From NCBI GenBank assembly GCA_013415695.1, contig JAAEEP010000009.1:1-64000 (forward strand): DNA of 64,000 nucleotides, given 5' to 3'. Origin of the DNA: Methanomassiliicoccales archaeon. Lineage in GTDB: Archaea; Thermoplasmatota; Thermoplasmata; Methanomassiliicoccales; JAAEEP01. How positions within the stretch are numbered: the first letter of the stretch is position 1; each line of letters starts with the position of its first letter. The notes under the pieces are model-generated. The model made no database searches. It saw nothing but the letters and a program-made list of their open reading frames with translations, and had not been told where the DNA came from. Made by a program: the position numbers and the translations under genes. Below are positions 17,195 through 25,710 of this stretch, in pieces.

Positions 17195-17909
17195 AAAGCT
17201 CGATGATGTCCCAGATCTGGAACTTGAGGTCGCCAAACAGCAATCTCGACTTGAGAGGTTTTCCCACCCCAAGAATCAGCTTCAACGCCTCCGAGGCCTC
17301 CATTGCACCGAAGACTCCGGCCGTTGAACCGATTATGGGGAACTCCTCCGTGCTTGAAGGAACGCTGGGGAAGATGCATCTCAGGCATGGTGTCTCACCT
17401 GGTACGATGGTGGTAATCTGACCATTGAATGACTCGATGCCGCAATGGACGAAAGGTTTTCCAGACTCGACGCAGTAGTCATTCAATACGTACCTCGGAG
17501 CGAAATCGTCGAGGCAGTCTACGATGAGGTCCGCGTCCTCGAACACCATACCGATATTTTCTGAGTCAATTGCTATGTTGTGAGCCTCGACCTCGATATC
17601 AGAGTTCAGGTCTCGAACCCTGCGTTCGGAACTCATGGCCTTGGGAATCCCCCTCGCAACCTCGTTCTCACCGTGCAGCACCTGACGGTTCAAGTTGGAA
17701 AGCTTTGGTGGTTTTTGATCGACCAGAATGAGTTTTCCCACCCCTGCCGCTGCGAGATAGAGCGTGCATGGCGACCCCAATCCTCCTTGCCCCAGAACTC
17801 CAACGGTGGCTGATGCGAGTTTTCTCTGACCCTCCTCTCCAATATCAGGAATCAGTATCTGCCTGTGGTATCTTTCGAGATCCCTATCTGACAGCACATG
17901 TGACGACAT
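17151..17909 (-). CDS. ThiF/MoeB-family adenylyltransferase (E1-like)
   Basis: A 252-residue E1-like enzyme that adenylates the C-terminal Gly-Gly of a sulfur-carrier or ubiquitin-like protein. It has R-Y-H-R-Q at the N-terminus, the nucleotide site G-Q-G-G-L-G-S, D-x-x-x-x-x-N-L-N-R-Q, D-C-L-D-D, and two zinc pairs (C-L-R-C and C-P-V-C). There is no rhodanese tail, so it is MoeB/ThiF-like rather than MOCS3-like. ATG 17909 is chosen because GGGGAG precedes it by 7 nt. Which carrier it serves (ThiS, MoaD or SAMP-like) cannot be decided from the window. Confidence 0.88.
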   Translation of the reverse strand: MSSHVLSDRDLERYHRQILIPDIGEEGQRKLASATVGVLGQGGLGSPCTLYLAAAGVGKLILVDQKPPKLSNLNRQVLHGENEVARGIPKAMSSERRVRDLNSDIEVEAHNIAIDSENIGMVFEDADLIVDCLDDFAPRYVLNDYCVESGKPFVHCGIESFNGQITTIVPGETPCLRCIFPSVPSSTEEFPIIGSTAGVFGAMEASEALKLILGVGKPLKSRLLFGDLKFQIWDIIELSRSERCPVCGHLPL

Positions 17910-18087
17910 GGTTTGGCTCCCCATGGTTCTCATGTTCCTTAGGACCGTCCTATGCAAAATAGTTGACTACACATCATTTGAAATAAGGAGATTGGATAAT
18001 GTGTCATTTTGGATCTCGACCTTCATTGAAGTAGGATAATCTATTTATAGAATCCCTAATACGGGATAAAATAGGAGGATTACTACC

Positions 18088-19017
18088 TTGACAGAAACTG
18101 TGATCGAGGTGAAGAATCTCGTCAAGCAGTACGGGGAACTGAGAGCCGTTGATGATCTGAGTTTCGAGGTCCGAGCGGGTGAGGTATTCTCAATTCTTGG
18201 CCCCAACGGGGCGGGAAAGACCACCACCGTGGAGATCATGGAGTGTATCAGAGATCCCACATCAGGAGAGGTGAGCATCCTTGGAATGAAGACCCACAAG
18301 CGGTCTGGGGATATCATCAAGAAGATCGGTGTGCTGCCCCAGAGGTTCGACGCCTTCGACCTTCTCACGGTGAAGGAGAACATAGACTACTTCGCCAAGA
18401 TGTTCGAACACCACTTAGACGCGGCGGACCTTGTCAAGACCATTGCTCTGGAGGATAAGTCCAATGAATTGTTCCGAACGCTTTCCGGCGGAATGAAACA
18501 GCGCGTTGGTGTCGCAATTTCAATGGTCAACGATCCCGATATAATATTCCTGGACGAACCCACCACGGGTTTGGATCCCAGAGCTCGAAGAGAGGTTTGG
18601 GAGGTTGTCAGGAACCTGCGAGAGCAGGGAAAGACAGTGATACTCACCACCCACTACATGGAGGAAGCAGAGGTGCTCTCCGATAGAGTGGCCATAATGA
18701 ACCAGGGTAAGTTCATGGTCGTGGATTCTCCCAAGGATATAATCGACCGTTACGGAAAGCAGAGTACCTGCACCATCAAGGGAGGAGGGAAGACTGCATA
18801 TGAGCTCCTCTCTGGAAATGGGGACGATGTGGAACTGAAGGAGGACGACGTGGTGGTCCACCTCAAGTCAAAGCGCCACCTGACTCAGGTCATCATGCAG
18901 CTAGAGGAGAAGGACATCTACTACGATGAGGTTCTTCTCCAGAGATCGAACCTTGAGGACGTGTTCCTGGCATTGACTGGTAAGAAGATACAGGAGGGGG
19001 TGCTCACCGATGGTTAA
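18088..19017 (+). CDS. ABC-2 type exporter ATP-binding subunit
   Basis: A 309-residue ATPase of the drug/daunorubicin-type exporter group. Walker A G-P-N-G-A-G-K-T-T is near residue 40, the signature L-S-G-G-M-K-Q-R near 135, Walker B I-I-F-L-D-E-P-T-T-G-L-D near 155, and an H-loop T-T-H-Y-M. The C-terminal 80 residues are the usual extension of this subfamily. The start is TTG 18088 behind an AGGAGG site. A CTATTTATAG TATA box lies at about 18040. It overlaps its permease gene by 8 bp. The substrate is not predictable. Confidence 0.9.
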   Translation: MTETVIEVKNLVKQYGELRAVDDLSFEVRAGEVFSILGPNGAGKTTTVEIMECIRDPTSGEVSILGMKTHKRSGDIIKKIGVLPQRFDAFDLLTVKENIDYFAKMFEHHLDAADLVKTIALEDKSNELFRTLSGGMKQRVGVAISMVNDPDIIFLDEPTTGLDPRARREVWEVVRNLREQGKTVILTTHYMEEAEVLSDRVAIMNQGKFMVVDSPKDIIDRYGKQSTCTIKGGGKTAYELLSGNGDDVELKEDDVVVHLKSKRHLTQVIMQLEEKDIYYDEVLLQRSNLEDVFLALTGKKIQEGVLTDG

Positions 19018-20104
19018 CCGAATCTTGGTCGACTTCAAAGCCACGGCAAGAATGTTCTTCAGGAGCAAGAGCGCGATATTCTGGACATTGGCATTCCCGA
19101 TAATCCTAATGGTGATCTTCGGAGCGATCTTCAGCGGCTTAGGAGAGGCCACTTACAGCCTGTACATCCAGGACAAAGATGGAACGCAGACATCCCAGCA
19201 ATTCATAGAGGCACTCAAACAGACTGGCGCTCTCAATGTGGTCATGGTGGACCCGAACATCGATGCTGATCAGTACATCAAGGATAACTCACTCACCACA
19301 TTCATGATCATCCCTCTTGGGTTCCAGGAGGCGGTGATCTCGGGCGGGACACAGAACGTCACGTTGGACCTCCGCCTCGATCAGACCAGCACTTCAGCGG
19401 GCGTGGTCTCGGGCATCGTGGGTTCAGTGGCTGAGGCGTGGAATCTGCAGATCGCCCATGCGGTTCCTACAATATTCATCCACGTAGGAGGTATCATCAG
19501 TGACGGGTTCAACTTCATCGATTTCTTCCTGCCGGGAGTGATTGGCCTTACAATAATGACCTCGGCGGTCAACTACATGGTCAGCATAAACACCAGATAC
19601 CGGAACGCGGGCATGTTCGCCAAGTTCACGACCACTCCATTCAAGAGAATAGATTTTCTCCTGTCAAGGATGCTTTGGCAACTTGTGGTCACGGCGATGT
19701 CGGTAGCAGCCATCCTGCTGGTGGGAGTCGGACTGTTTGGAGTAAATGTCAACCTGGACGCTATCTCAATACTCCTGCTCATTTTCGGTAGCGTGCTATT
19801 CTCAGCCATGGGAATGGCCATGGCCAGGTTCATTAAGGAAGAGGAGACGGCAGAGACTGCAGCCGCAGCCGTCACCTTCCCGATGATGTTCCTTGCGGGG
19901 AGCTTCTTCCCCCTGGAATCCATGCCATCTTACCTTCAGACTTTCGCCCAGGTGCTTCCCCTCACCTATCTCAACGATGGCCTGCGGGATTCCATGATAT
20001 ACGGCAACTACGAGAGCGCCCTTTTCAATCTCGGAGTGGTAGCGGTAATCGCGGTGGTGCTCATGGTATTTGCCGTGGCCGTGACCAGGTGGAAGACGGA
20101 TTAG
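19010..20104 (+). CDS. ABC-2 type exporter permease
   Basis: A 364-residue ABC-2 permease. One N-terminal helix (about 20-42) is followed by an extracytoplasmic domain of about 130 residues. Five further helices follow, with the classic F-F-L-P-G-V-I-G-L-T-I-M (about 168) and a late F-P-L-E-S-M-P amphipathic element. It pairs with the overlapping ATPase upstream. The system probably exports a hydrophobic compound or lipid. It ends in a T6 run shared with the convergent second exporter. Confidence 0.88.
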   Translation: MVNRILVDFKATARMFFRSKSAIFWTLAFPIILMVIFGAIFSGLGEATYSLYIQDKDGTQTSQQFIEALKQTGALNVVMVDPNIDADQYIKDNSLTTFMIIPLGFQEAVISGGTQNVTLDLRLDQTSTSAGVVSGIVGSVAEAWNLQIAHAVPTIFIHVGGIISDGFNFIDFFLPGVIGLTIMTSAVNYMVSINTRYRNAGMFAKFTTTPFKRIDFLLSRMLWQLVVTAMSVAAILLVGVGLFGVNVNLDAISILLLIFGSVLFSAMGMAMARFIKEEETAETAAAAVTFPMMFLAGSFFPLESMPSYLQTFAQVLPLTYLNDGLRDSMIYGNYESALFNLGVVAVIAVVLMVFAVAVTRWKTD

Positions 20105-20123
20105 ATCATCCGCTTCAAACCTA

Positions 20124-20129
20124 TTTTTT
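20124..20129. terminator. T6 run between convergent ABC operons
   Basis: TTTTTT in the 55-bp space between two converging exporter operons fits archaeal oligo-T termination for the plus-strand operon. Confidence 0.35.
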
Positions 20130-20159
20130 CATCTTTCCTATAGAGGAGTGAAAGCGAGG

Positions 20160-21191
20160 TCACTTCCACCTGATGAGTATCTCCTCCCTCTTGAATACCT
20201 TCATTGCCACATAGATGATGGTGACGACAGCCGCTCCCACCACGCCGATGAACAGCAGCATGTTCAGCACATCCAAGTTGACCAATCCAAGAAGGATCAC
20301 CAGGAAGAATATCACGATCGGTAGCACGATGAGACTTCCTATCTGCTGGGAAGCCCTGACATCGCTCACCCTGGAGGACACGATCACATTGGCGAATATT
20401 GCCAGCAGACAGATCAGTGGGGCCAGGATGAAGACTCCTAGTGCCCAGACGAGGTTTGGAAGGGCATAGTATCCCAACACTGGTTGGGTGATCATATCCA
20501 CTATGATGACAAACGGAATGAGGCTGATCCAGGTGACCAACATGGTTGGAACGAAGATTGAAAGCCCCTTGCCCATGAGCAGCTCCAGGTCAGTGGTGGG
20601 AGTGGCCAGCAGGGGCTCAAGACTCCGGTTGGTCTTCTCTCCCACGAAGCTGTACGACGCTATGATGGTGGGTAGAATAGCGGGAATCAAAACGTAGAAG
20701 AACAGCAGCGCATCGATGAATGTCTTGAGCATGATGGCCATCTCGCTTTCCTCACCGATCATCACGCTGTCCGAGACTGAAGCCCTTGTCAGCGTGGTGT
20801 TCAGGAGGTTGGAGTGGGTAATGGCCATACCCTCTCCCGTTGAATTGCCCATGTACGACGATGTCGCCACCACATTTGACATGTTGCAGGCTTCAACCTC
20901 ACATCGATATAGCACTCCGCTGGCAATGGTGCAGTCCACGAGCCGGGTGTTGTTGAGCGTCACATTGTTTAGCTCCTGGCCCTGGATGGTAACCGTCGGG
21001 TCGAGGTCAAGGTCAAGGGGGGTGGTGGGGTCATTTGGAGCGAAAGAGGTGATCGGCAACAGATAGATGATAGGCAGTAAGATCGCCATTATCATCGGCA
21101 TGAGAGCCAGTGAGAACATGATGTATCGATTTGTCCTGAACTCCGATATGTCCTTCCTTGCCACCGTCCAGATCTTATCGAAGCGCATCAT
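20160..21191 (-). CDS. ABC-2 type permease with pentapeptide-like ectodomain
   Basis: A 343-residue permease. TM1 is at about 22-47, then a 100-residue extracytoplasmic insert, then five helices (about 157-335). The insert contains about eleven five-residue units with a hydrophobic residue every fifth position (N-N-V-T-L, N-N-T-R-L, V-D-C-T-I, A-S-G-V-L, Y-R-C-E-V, and later T-H-S-N-L, L-N-T-T-L). This is the pattern of a right-handed pentapeptide helix. Downstream, Y-S-F-V-G-E-K-T-N-R-S-L-E-P-L-L-A-T-P is the conserved coupling element of ABC-2 permeases of the CcmB/NatB type. It overlaps its ATPase gene by 4 bp. Confidence 0.85.
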   Translation of the reverse strand: MMRFDKIWTVARKDISEFRTNRYIMFSLALMPMIMAILLPIIYLLPITSFAPNDPTTPLDLDLDPTVTIQGQELNNVTLNNTRLVDCTIASGVLYRCEVEACNMSNVVATSSYMGNSTGEGMAITHSNLLNTTLTRASVSDSVMIGEESEMAIMLKTFIDALLFFYVLIPAILPTIIASYSFVGEKTNRSLEPLLATPTTDLELLMGKGLSIFVPTMLVTWISLIPFVIIVDMITQPVLGYYALPNLVWALGVFILAPLICLLAIFANVIVSSRVSDVRASQQIGSLIVLPIVIFFLVILLGLVNLDVLNMLLFIGVVGAAVVTIIYVAMKVFKREEILIRWK

Positions 21192-22108
21192 GACCCCTCG
21201 ATGAGCTTGAGGTAGACGTCCTCAAGGCCGTGTTTCAGTTCGTTGACGAACTCAACCTCGGCTCCCATTCGCACCAAGGTGGAGACTATCTGCGGGTTCT
21301 CATGCTCCGGATCGTCCAGATCCACCAGGATCTTATCCCCGACGACGCGGGCATCACGTGTGAAGGGCAGAGAAGAAACAGCCTTGAGCATTGGATCGGT
21401 GACCTTGGCCAGATGAAGCACAGTGGTTCGGCCATAGAACTTCCTGGCTAGGTCCTGAGGTGAGCCAATGTCCAGCAATTTGGACTTTAGCACGCCGATG
21501 GTGTCGCAAAGCCTCTCAGCATCATCCAGGTTGTGGGTGTTCAGGAATATGGTGTGACCCTCTCTTTTCAGATCTAACAGGTAATTACGGACTGTCATAG
21601 CCGCCTGTGGGTCAAGGCCAGATGTGGGCTCGTCAAGGAATAGGAACTCGGGTTCGTGGACCAATGCCCTGGCTATGGCGATCTTCTGCCTCATGCCCTT
21701 AGAGAATTTGGCCACAGCGTCCTCCCTTCTATCCCATACTCCCAGGGTGGTAAGGAGGTCCCTGATCCTTTTCTGCCTCTCTCCCTCTGGCACTCCATAA
21801 AGCTTAGCATAGAATTCCAGGTTGCGATAGGCGCTCAGGGACTCGTAGAGGCCGGGAACTTCTGGTAGAAGACCGATCATTCCCCTGATCTTGAGTCTCT
21901 CCCTCTCCTCGCGGGTGTCCATTCCGTTGATGTAGGCGGTTCCAGAGGTGGCGTTGATAAGGCAGCAGAGCATCCTTATAGTGGTGGTTTTTCCCGCACC
22001 ATTGGGCCCCAGGAATCCGAAAACCTTGCCGTCTTTGATAGTAAGTGTGAGCGAGTCAACCGCAGTGATCTCGCCGAATCGCCTGGTAAGATCAACTGTC
22101 TCGATCAT
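21188..22108 (-). CDS. ABC-2 type exporter ATP-binding subunit
   Basis: A 306-residue ATPase. Walker A G-P-N-G-A-G-K-T-T-T is near residue 37, the signature F-S-K-G-M-R-Q-K near 140, Walker B F-L-F-L-D-E-P-T-S-G-L-D near 160, and H-loop N-T-H-N-L. The F-S-K-G-M signature is typical of NatA-like ATPases. It is the middle gene of a three-gene minus operon. The zinc-ribbon gene ends 4 bp upstream, and the permease start overlaps its stop. Confidence 0.9.
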   Translation of the reverse strand: MIETVDLTRRFGEITAVDSLTLTIKDGKVFGFLGPNGAGKTTTIRMLCCLINATSGTAYINGMDTREERERLKIRGMIGLLPEVPGLYESLSAYRNLEFYAKLYGVPEGERQKRIRDLLTTLGVWDRREDAVAKFSKGMRQKIAIARALVHEPEFLFLDEPTSGLDPQAAMTVRNYLLDLKREGHTIFLNTHNLDDAERLCDTIGVLKSKLLDIGSPQDLARKFYGRTTVLHLAKVTDPMLKAVSSLPFTRDARVVGDKILVDLDDPEHENPQIVSTLVRMGAEVEFVNELKHGLEDVYLKLIEGS

Positions 22109-22112
22109 GTTA

Positions 22113-22367
22113 TCACTCGTACTTGCTTTCCTCTATACGCTTCCTCATCCTCTCCTCGGAAGAGAGGGACTCCGTCCGCTCGAGATCTGAGACCTCCTTC
22201 GTCACCATGTCCCCCGAGATTATCTCGACATTGTTACCATGGAAGTCGAAGGTGTTCCATTTGCCGCAGTGAGGACACTTCTCCTTGCGTCTGAGACCCA
22301 TGTTCAAGCCAATTATACGGCGCTTGAACTCCTGACCACAGGAAACGCATACCCTCATCAATGCCAT
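22113..22367 (-). CDS. Small zinc-ribbon protein heading an ABC operon
   Basis: An 84-residue protein. C-V-S-C at about 8-11 and C-P-H-C at about 31-34 form a zinc ribbon. The C-terminal 35 residues are charged and helical. A TATAAAAAT box at about 22390-22398 is 25-27 bp from ATG 22367, so the mRNA is probably leaderless and the operon runs zinc ribbon, ATPase, permease. The role is unknown; it could be a regulator or an assembly factor of the exporter. Confidence 0.7.
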   Translation of the reverse strand: MALMRVCVSCGQEFKRRIIGLNMGLRRKEKCPHCGKWNTFDFHGNNVEIISGDMVTKEVSDLERTESLSSEERMRKRIEESKYE

Positions 22368-22441
22368 GAGCGCACACTAAACACTATGAATATAAAAATG
22401 ATTTGTGAGCCATCCTAGACTCACTTGATCGAACCGATGGA

Positions 22442-23149
22442 TCAAAGATTCTCGAGTTTCTTTTTCCGGTCCTCTGACTCCCTATACTTGGCCTTGTAAT
22501 CGTCGTTGACCTCGAAGGGCAACCTGGACCCTTCCACCTGCATGGGCTCATCTGAGACCTCTACCGTTCCGGCAACCTTCTTTCGGGGCTTCTTATCAAG
22601 ATGGTCCTTCAGCTCCTTCATGTCGATATTGAGCATGACCATGTCCCCCACAGTCTTGATGTCTTCCGTAAGGATCTTGATAGTCTGGGTGCCCAATCGC
22701 GGCTTCTTCAGACCGAGATCTGATAACACGGATTTTTCCAGCTTCACCATCATGCAGGTGATCGTCCAATTCTTTTCGGAGGCGAAGATGAAGTTGTCAA
22801 CGTATCCGATGTGCTTTCCTCCCCGGGCAACAACCCTGGTGTCCACGATGGATCCTGCTGTGGGGATCTCATTCTCGGTCTCCAGGATGACCTCTTTGGT
22901 GGCGGTCAGGTTCGGTTTGAGCGTTACCATGTCAGAGATCGAGTCCACTCCCTCGGTATTCACGAATATCGTTGTGGACCCGAAACGCGTCTTCTTCAAA
23001 CCGATGGGTTCCTCTAAGCCCTTTCTCAATCCAATCTTCAGTGCTGGGACCTTCCAGGCTTGGATGTCGATTCCCACGCCCTCGACGTTGCCCAGGACAC
23101 GGGCGTCTCCCGTTATGACTTCCATACCCACGATATCCTCGATTTTCAT
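22442..23149 (-). CDS. Tandem PRC-barrel protein
   Basis: A 235-residue cytosolic protein with two PRC-barrel domains (about 2-80 and 92-165). Each ends with the same pattern: L-G-L-K-K or I-G-L-K-K, then a short strand and (V/I)-G-D-M-V-x-L. A Lys-rich tail follows (K-K-P-R-K-K-V, then R-E-S-E-D-R-K-K-K-L). The second barrel ends M-K-E-L-K-D-H-L, matching the single-barrel proteins at 43707 and 44571. PRC-barrel proteins of this kind have been linked to archaeal cell division as SepF partners (CdpB in haloarchaea). The ATG at 23149 has GAGG upstream; GTG 23158 is the alternative start. Confidence 0.75.
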   Translation of the reverse strand: MKIEDIVGMEVITGDARVLGNVEGVGIDIQAWKVPALKIGLRKGLEEPIGLKKTRFGSTTIFVNTEGVDSISDMVTLKPNLTATKEVILETENEIPTAGSIVDTRVVARGGKHIGYVDNFIFASEKNWTITCMMVKLEKSVLSDLGLKKPRLGTQTIKILTEDIKTVGDMVMLNIDMKELKDHLDKKPRKKVAGTVEVSDEPMQVEGSRLPFEVNDDYKAKYRESEDRKKKLENL

Positions 23150-23264
23150 ATCCCTCACCGCGTTGCTATGTTCCTCTGCTGTTTAAATCATTTGGTAGCG
23201 ATTCAAATCTTCGATATCGAAAATAAGCTTTCCGGGCAGGTTTTGAGTGTGCGCCCGGGCTCCC

Positions 23265-25541
23265 TCAACCTCTCCTGCGCCTCATCACGACAACTGCAAC
23301 CATCCCTACGACCAAGATGGCGATTACTGTTGCCCATAGGTACCACCCCGGGATCACTCCCACTTCGGCCACATCGACATTGATTGAGGCGTCGTTGTTG
23401 GTCTCATCGAGCTCGCTGGTGGAATTCTGGGGGTCGAGGAGCACCTGGATTTCATGCTCACCTTCTTCCGCAGTCCAGTTAAATGACATCGATACCGTCT
23501 CGTTCACAACGATCTCCTCGATTGTGCCGTTCGCCACCTCATCACCATCCAGCATGAGCAGGACCTTGACTTCCGAAGCATTGACCCGGCCATCGTTGTG
23601 AACATTGATGGTGATTACCGCCTGGTCCCCTTCCTTGAGATCAGTTGGAACGATGCTCAAGTCAGCATCTGAGATGTTCAGGTCAGACCTGTAATATCCT
23701 GCTGGCATCACCTGGATCTGCTCCATGATCTGGTTGTTGTTCTCATTCAGCTCCTCTATCTTGTCATCGGGATCCAGGATGACCTTGATGGTGTGGAGAC
23801 CCTGGAGCGCATTCCAGGAGGTGAACGACGTCTTAGTCTCACCAGGTTCGATCTTGGGAATGAGCTCGAGCTCACCTATCTCCACGTTGCCCCTGAGGAA
23901 CTGCACCTCAACTCCCTTGGCAGTCTTGTTTCCCAGGTTCGTGACCTCCACGCTGATGATCATGGGCTTCATCATCTCGAAGTTCGTGGGCGAGAATGTG
24001 ATGTTCCCCTCGAAGGCAAGGTCTGGCCAGAGCTGAATCTCATTCTCTATCGTCACGGTGATGGATACGATGTTGGAGTATGCCCTGCCATCGTAGGACC
24101 GTGCTTCGAACCTGTACTGCCCATTGAGAACTGTGGAAGTGTTGAAATCAAAGGACCAATTGACATTTCCCTCGATAGACATCCAACCCGAATCATAGTC
24201 GTCGATCCTGACCAGTCTGACCTCAACATCCAGATGTGAATCGTTGTCATCTGGATCGGTCGCGTTCCCCCTGAAGGTCACCCAATCGACTAAGGTATCT
24301 CCATCCCCTGGGGATGATATCTCGCAGAACGGGGGAGCGTTCAGCATCTTGGAGAACAATATGTCCCAGTTCTCTCCTCGATGATCCTCGAACACCACCA
24401 TGGGCGTGTCATTGGCCCCAATGGCAACATCTGGAGCTCCTTGATATGCGGACTCCTCCTCATCGTCTACCCTGACGCTGGAGGAGAAGCTGGTGCCACC
24501 ATCACGAGATAGGGCCCAGCCTATGTGAGGAACGCCCGTCCTCTCGTCCCTGAAAACCACTGACACATTGGCCATTGAGTCAACGCTCACCGATGGATAG
24601 CTCTGGTCGCTTCCAGGGGAAGCATCATCGACTCTGACAGAGGGAAGGAAGCCCCCACCCGACGAGCTAGAAGCCCTGATGTCAAGATCGCCCTCCCTAT
24701 CGTCCTGCCAGACTACTGTCACCTCCCCTGAAGGATGGAATGCCGCATCCGGCTGGTCCTGACGATATCCGGTCAGGCCATCATTCACCTTGAGGTTGGG
24801 AGAGAAACTCTCCCCGGAGTTGTTGGACCATGCACCATAGATGTCCATGAGGGTATCGTCCCTGCTATCGAGCCAGGCCAGGAAGACCAAATCATCCTGG
24901 GCTGCCACCGAGGGAAAGTTCTGGGTTGCATTGGTGGTACAGTCATCAGCCTTGAATGCTGGAAGGAATGAAAGACCCCCATCCATGGACCGGGCGAACA
25001 TGATATCGAGGTCCGTCCCGTTCTCCTGTGCCCAGGCTATGTAGACCATCTCACCCGATACAGCTATGTCCGGGTTGCGCTGAATCTCTGTGAAAGGCGC
25101 TACTTCAATCGCAGGGTGGAAAGATACACCAGAGTCACTCGACATGGCGAACATTATATCGGGCCCATTTGACCCAGCCTCGACCCAGGTCACGAAGATG
25201 ACCCCGGTGGAGTTGACAGCTATCTTGGGCTCGGCCTGATCCTCTCCGCTGTCGTTGACTATCGTCTTCTCGGAGAATGTCGCTCCACCATCATCGCTGA
25301 TAGCAAAGTAGATCGAAGGGGACCCGTGGTCGTCGTACTCTTCCCATGCGACTGATATGTTGCCATCTGGTGCAACAGCTATTGCAGGATTCCTCTGATC
25401 CAATCGAAGGGGGTCCTCGCCACTCACAAGCACATCATCAGAGAAGGATTTCTGAACATCACCCAGCGCTTGAGGCAAAAAGGCAATGGTCGATACAAGA
25501 ATCAGCAGCGCGGTAAGAATAGTGAACGTCCTCCTGAACAT
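23265..25541 (-). CDS. Secreted, membrane-anchored propeller protein with CARDB domains
   Basis: A 758-residue surface protein. A Sec signal peptide (M-F-R-R-T-F-T-I-L-T then a Leu/Ile core) ends near residue 27. A beta propeller follows, built from about six or seven sialidase/BNR-type blades with Asp-box motifs such as S-D-D-G-G-A-T-F, S-M-D-G-G-L-S-F and S-R-D-G-G-T-S-F. Next come an Ig-like domain (about 390-490), two CARDB adhesion-type domains (about 495-610 and 620-715), and a C-terminal helix with an R-R-R-R stop (about 725-755). No sialidase catalytic Arg triad is evident, so binding or scaffolding is likely. GAGGGG before ATG 25541 fixes the start. Confidence 0.8.
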   Translation of the reverse strand: MFRRTFTILTALLILVSTIAFLPQALGDVQKSFSDDVLVSGEDPLRLDQRNPAIAVAPDGNISVAWEEYDDHGSPSIYFAISDDGGATFSEKTIVNDSGEDQAEPKIAVNSTGVIFVTWVEAGSNGPDIMFAMSSDSGVSFHPAIEVAPFTEIQRNPDIAVSGEMVYIAWAQENGTDLDIMFARSMDGGLSFLPAFKADDCTTNATQNFPSVAAQDDLVFLAWLDSRDDTLMDIYGAWSNNSGESFSPNLKVNDGLTGYRQDQPDAAFHPSGEVTVVWQDDREGDLDIRASSSSGGGFLPSVRVDDASPGSDQSYPSVSVDSMANVSVVFRDERTGVPHIGWALSRDGGTSFSSSVRVDDEEESAYQGAPDVAIGANDTPMVVFEDHRGENWDILFSKMLNAPPFCEISSPGDGDTLVDWVTFRGNATDPDDNDSHLDVEVRLVRIDDYDSGWMSIEGNVNWSFDFNTSTVLNGQYRFEARSYDGRAYSNIVSITVTIENEIQLWPDLAFEGNITFSPTNFEMMKPMIISVEVTNLGNKTAKGVEVQFLRGNVEIGELELIPKIEPGETKTSFTSWNALQGLHTIKVILDPDDKIEELNENNNQIMEQIQVMPAGYYRSDLNISDADLSIVPTDLKEGDQAVITINVHNDGRVNASEVKVLLMLDGDEVANGTIEEIVVNETVSMSFNWTAEEGEHEIQVLLDPQNSTSELDETNNDASINVDVAEVGVIPGWYLWATVIAILVVGMVAVVVMRRRRG

Positions 25542-25710
25542 TAGAAGACCCCTCAGATGTGCTTGATAGCCTATTGGACTTAAAATAACTTTCATTGATG
25601 TTGACCTCATAATCACTGTTTTCCACGGGTAGACCTGAGAAACGCCCATATTTCAATCATTCCAGCCATACACAAAGAATTAAGTAGCGTCTCTGGAATC
25701 CGCTGGCAGT

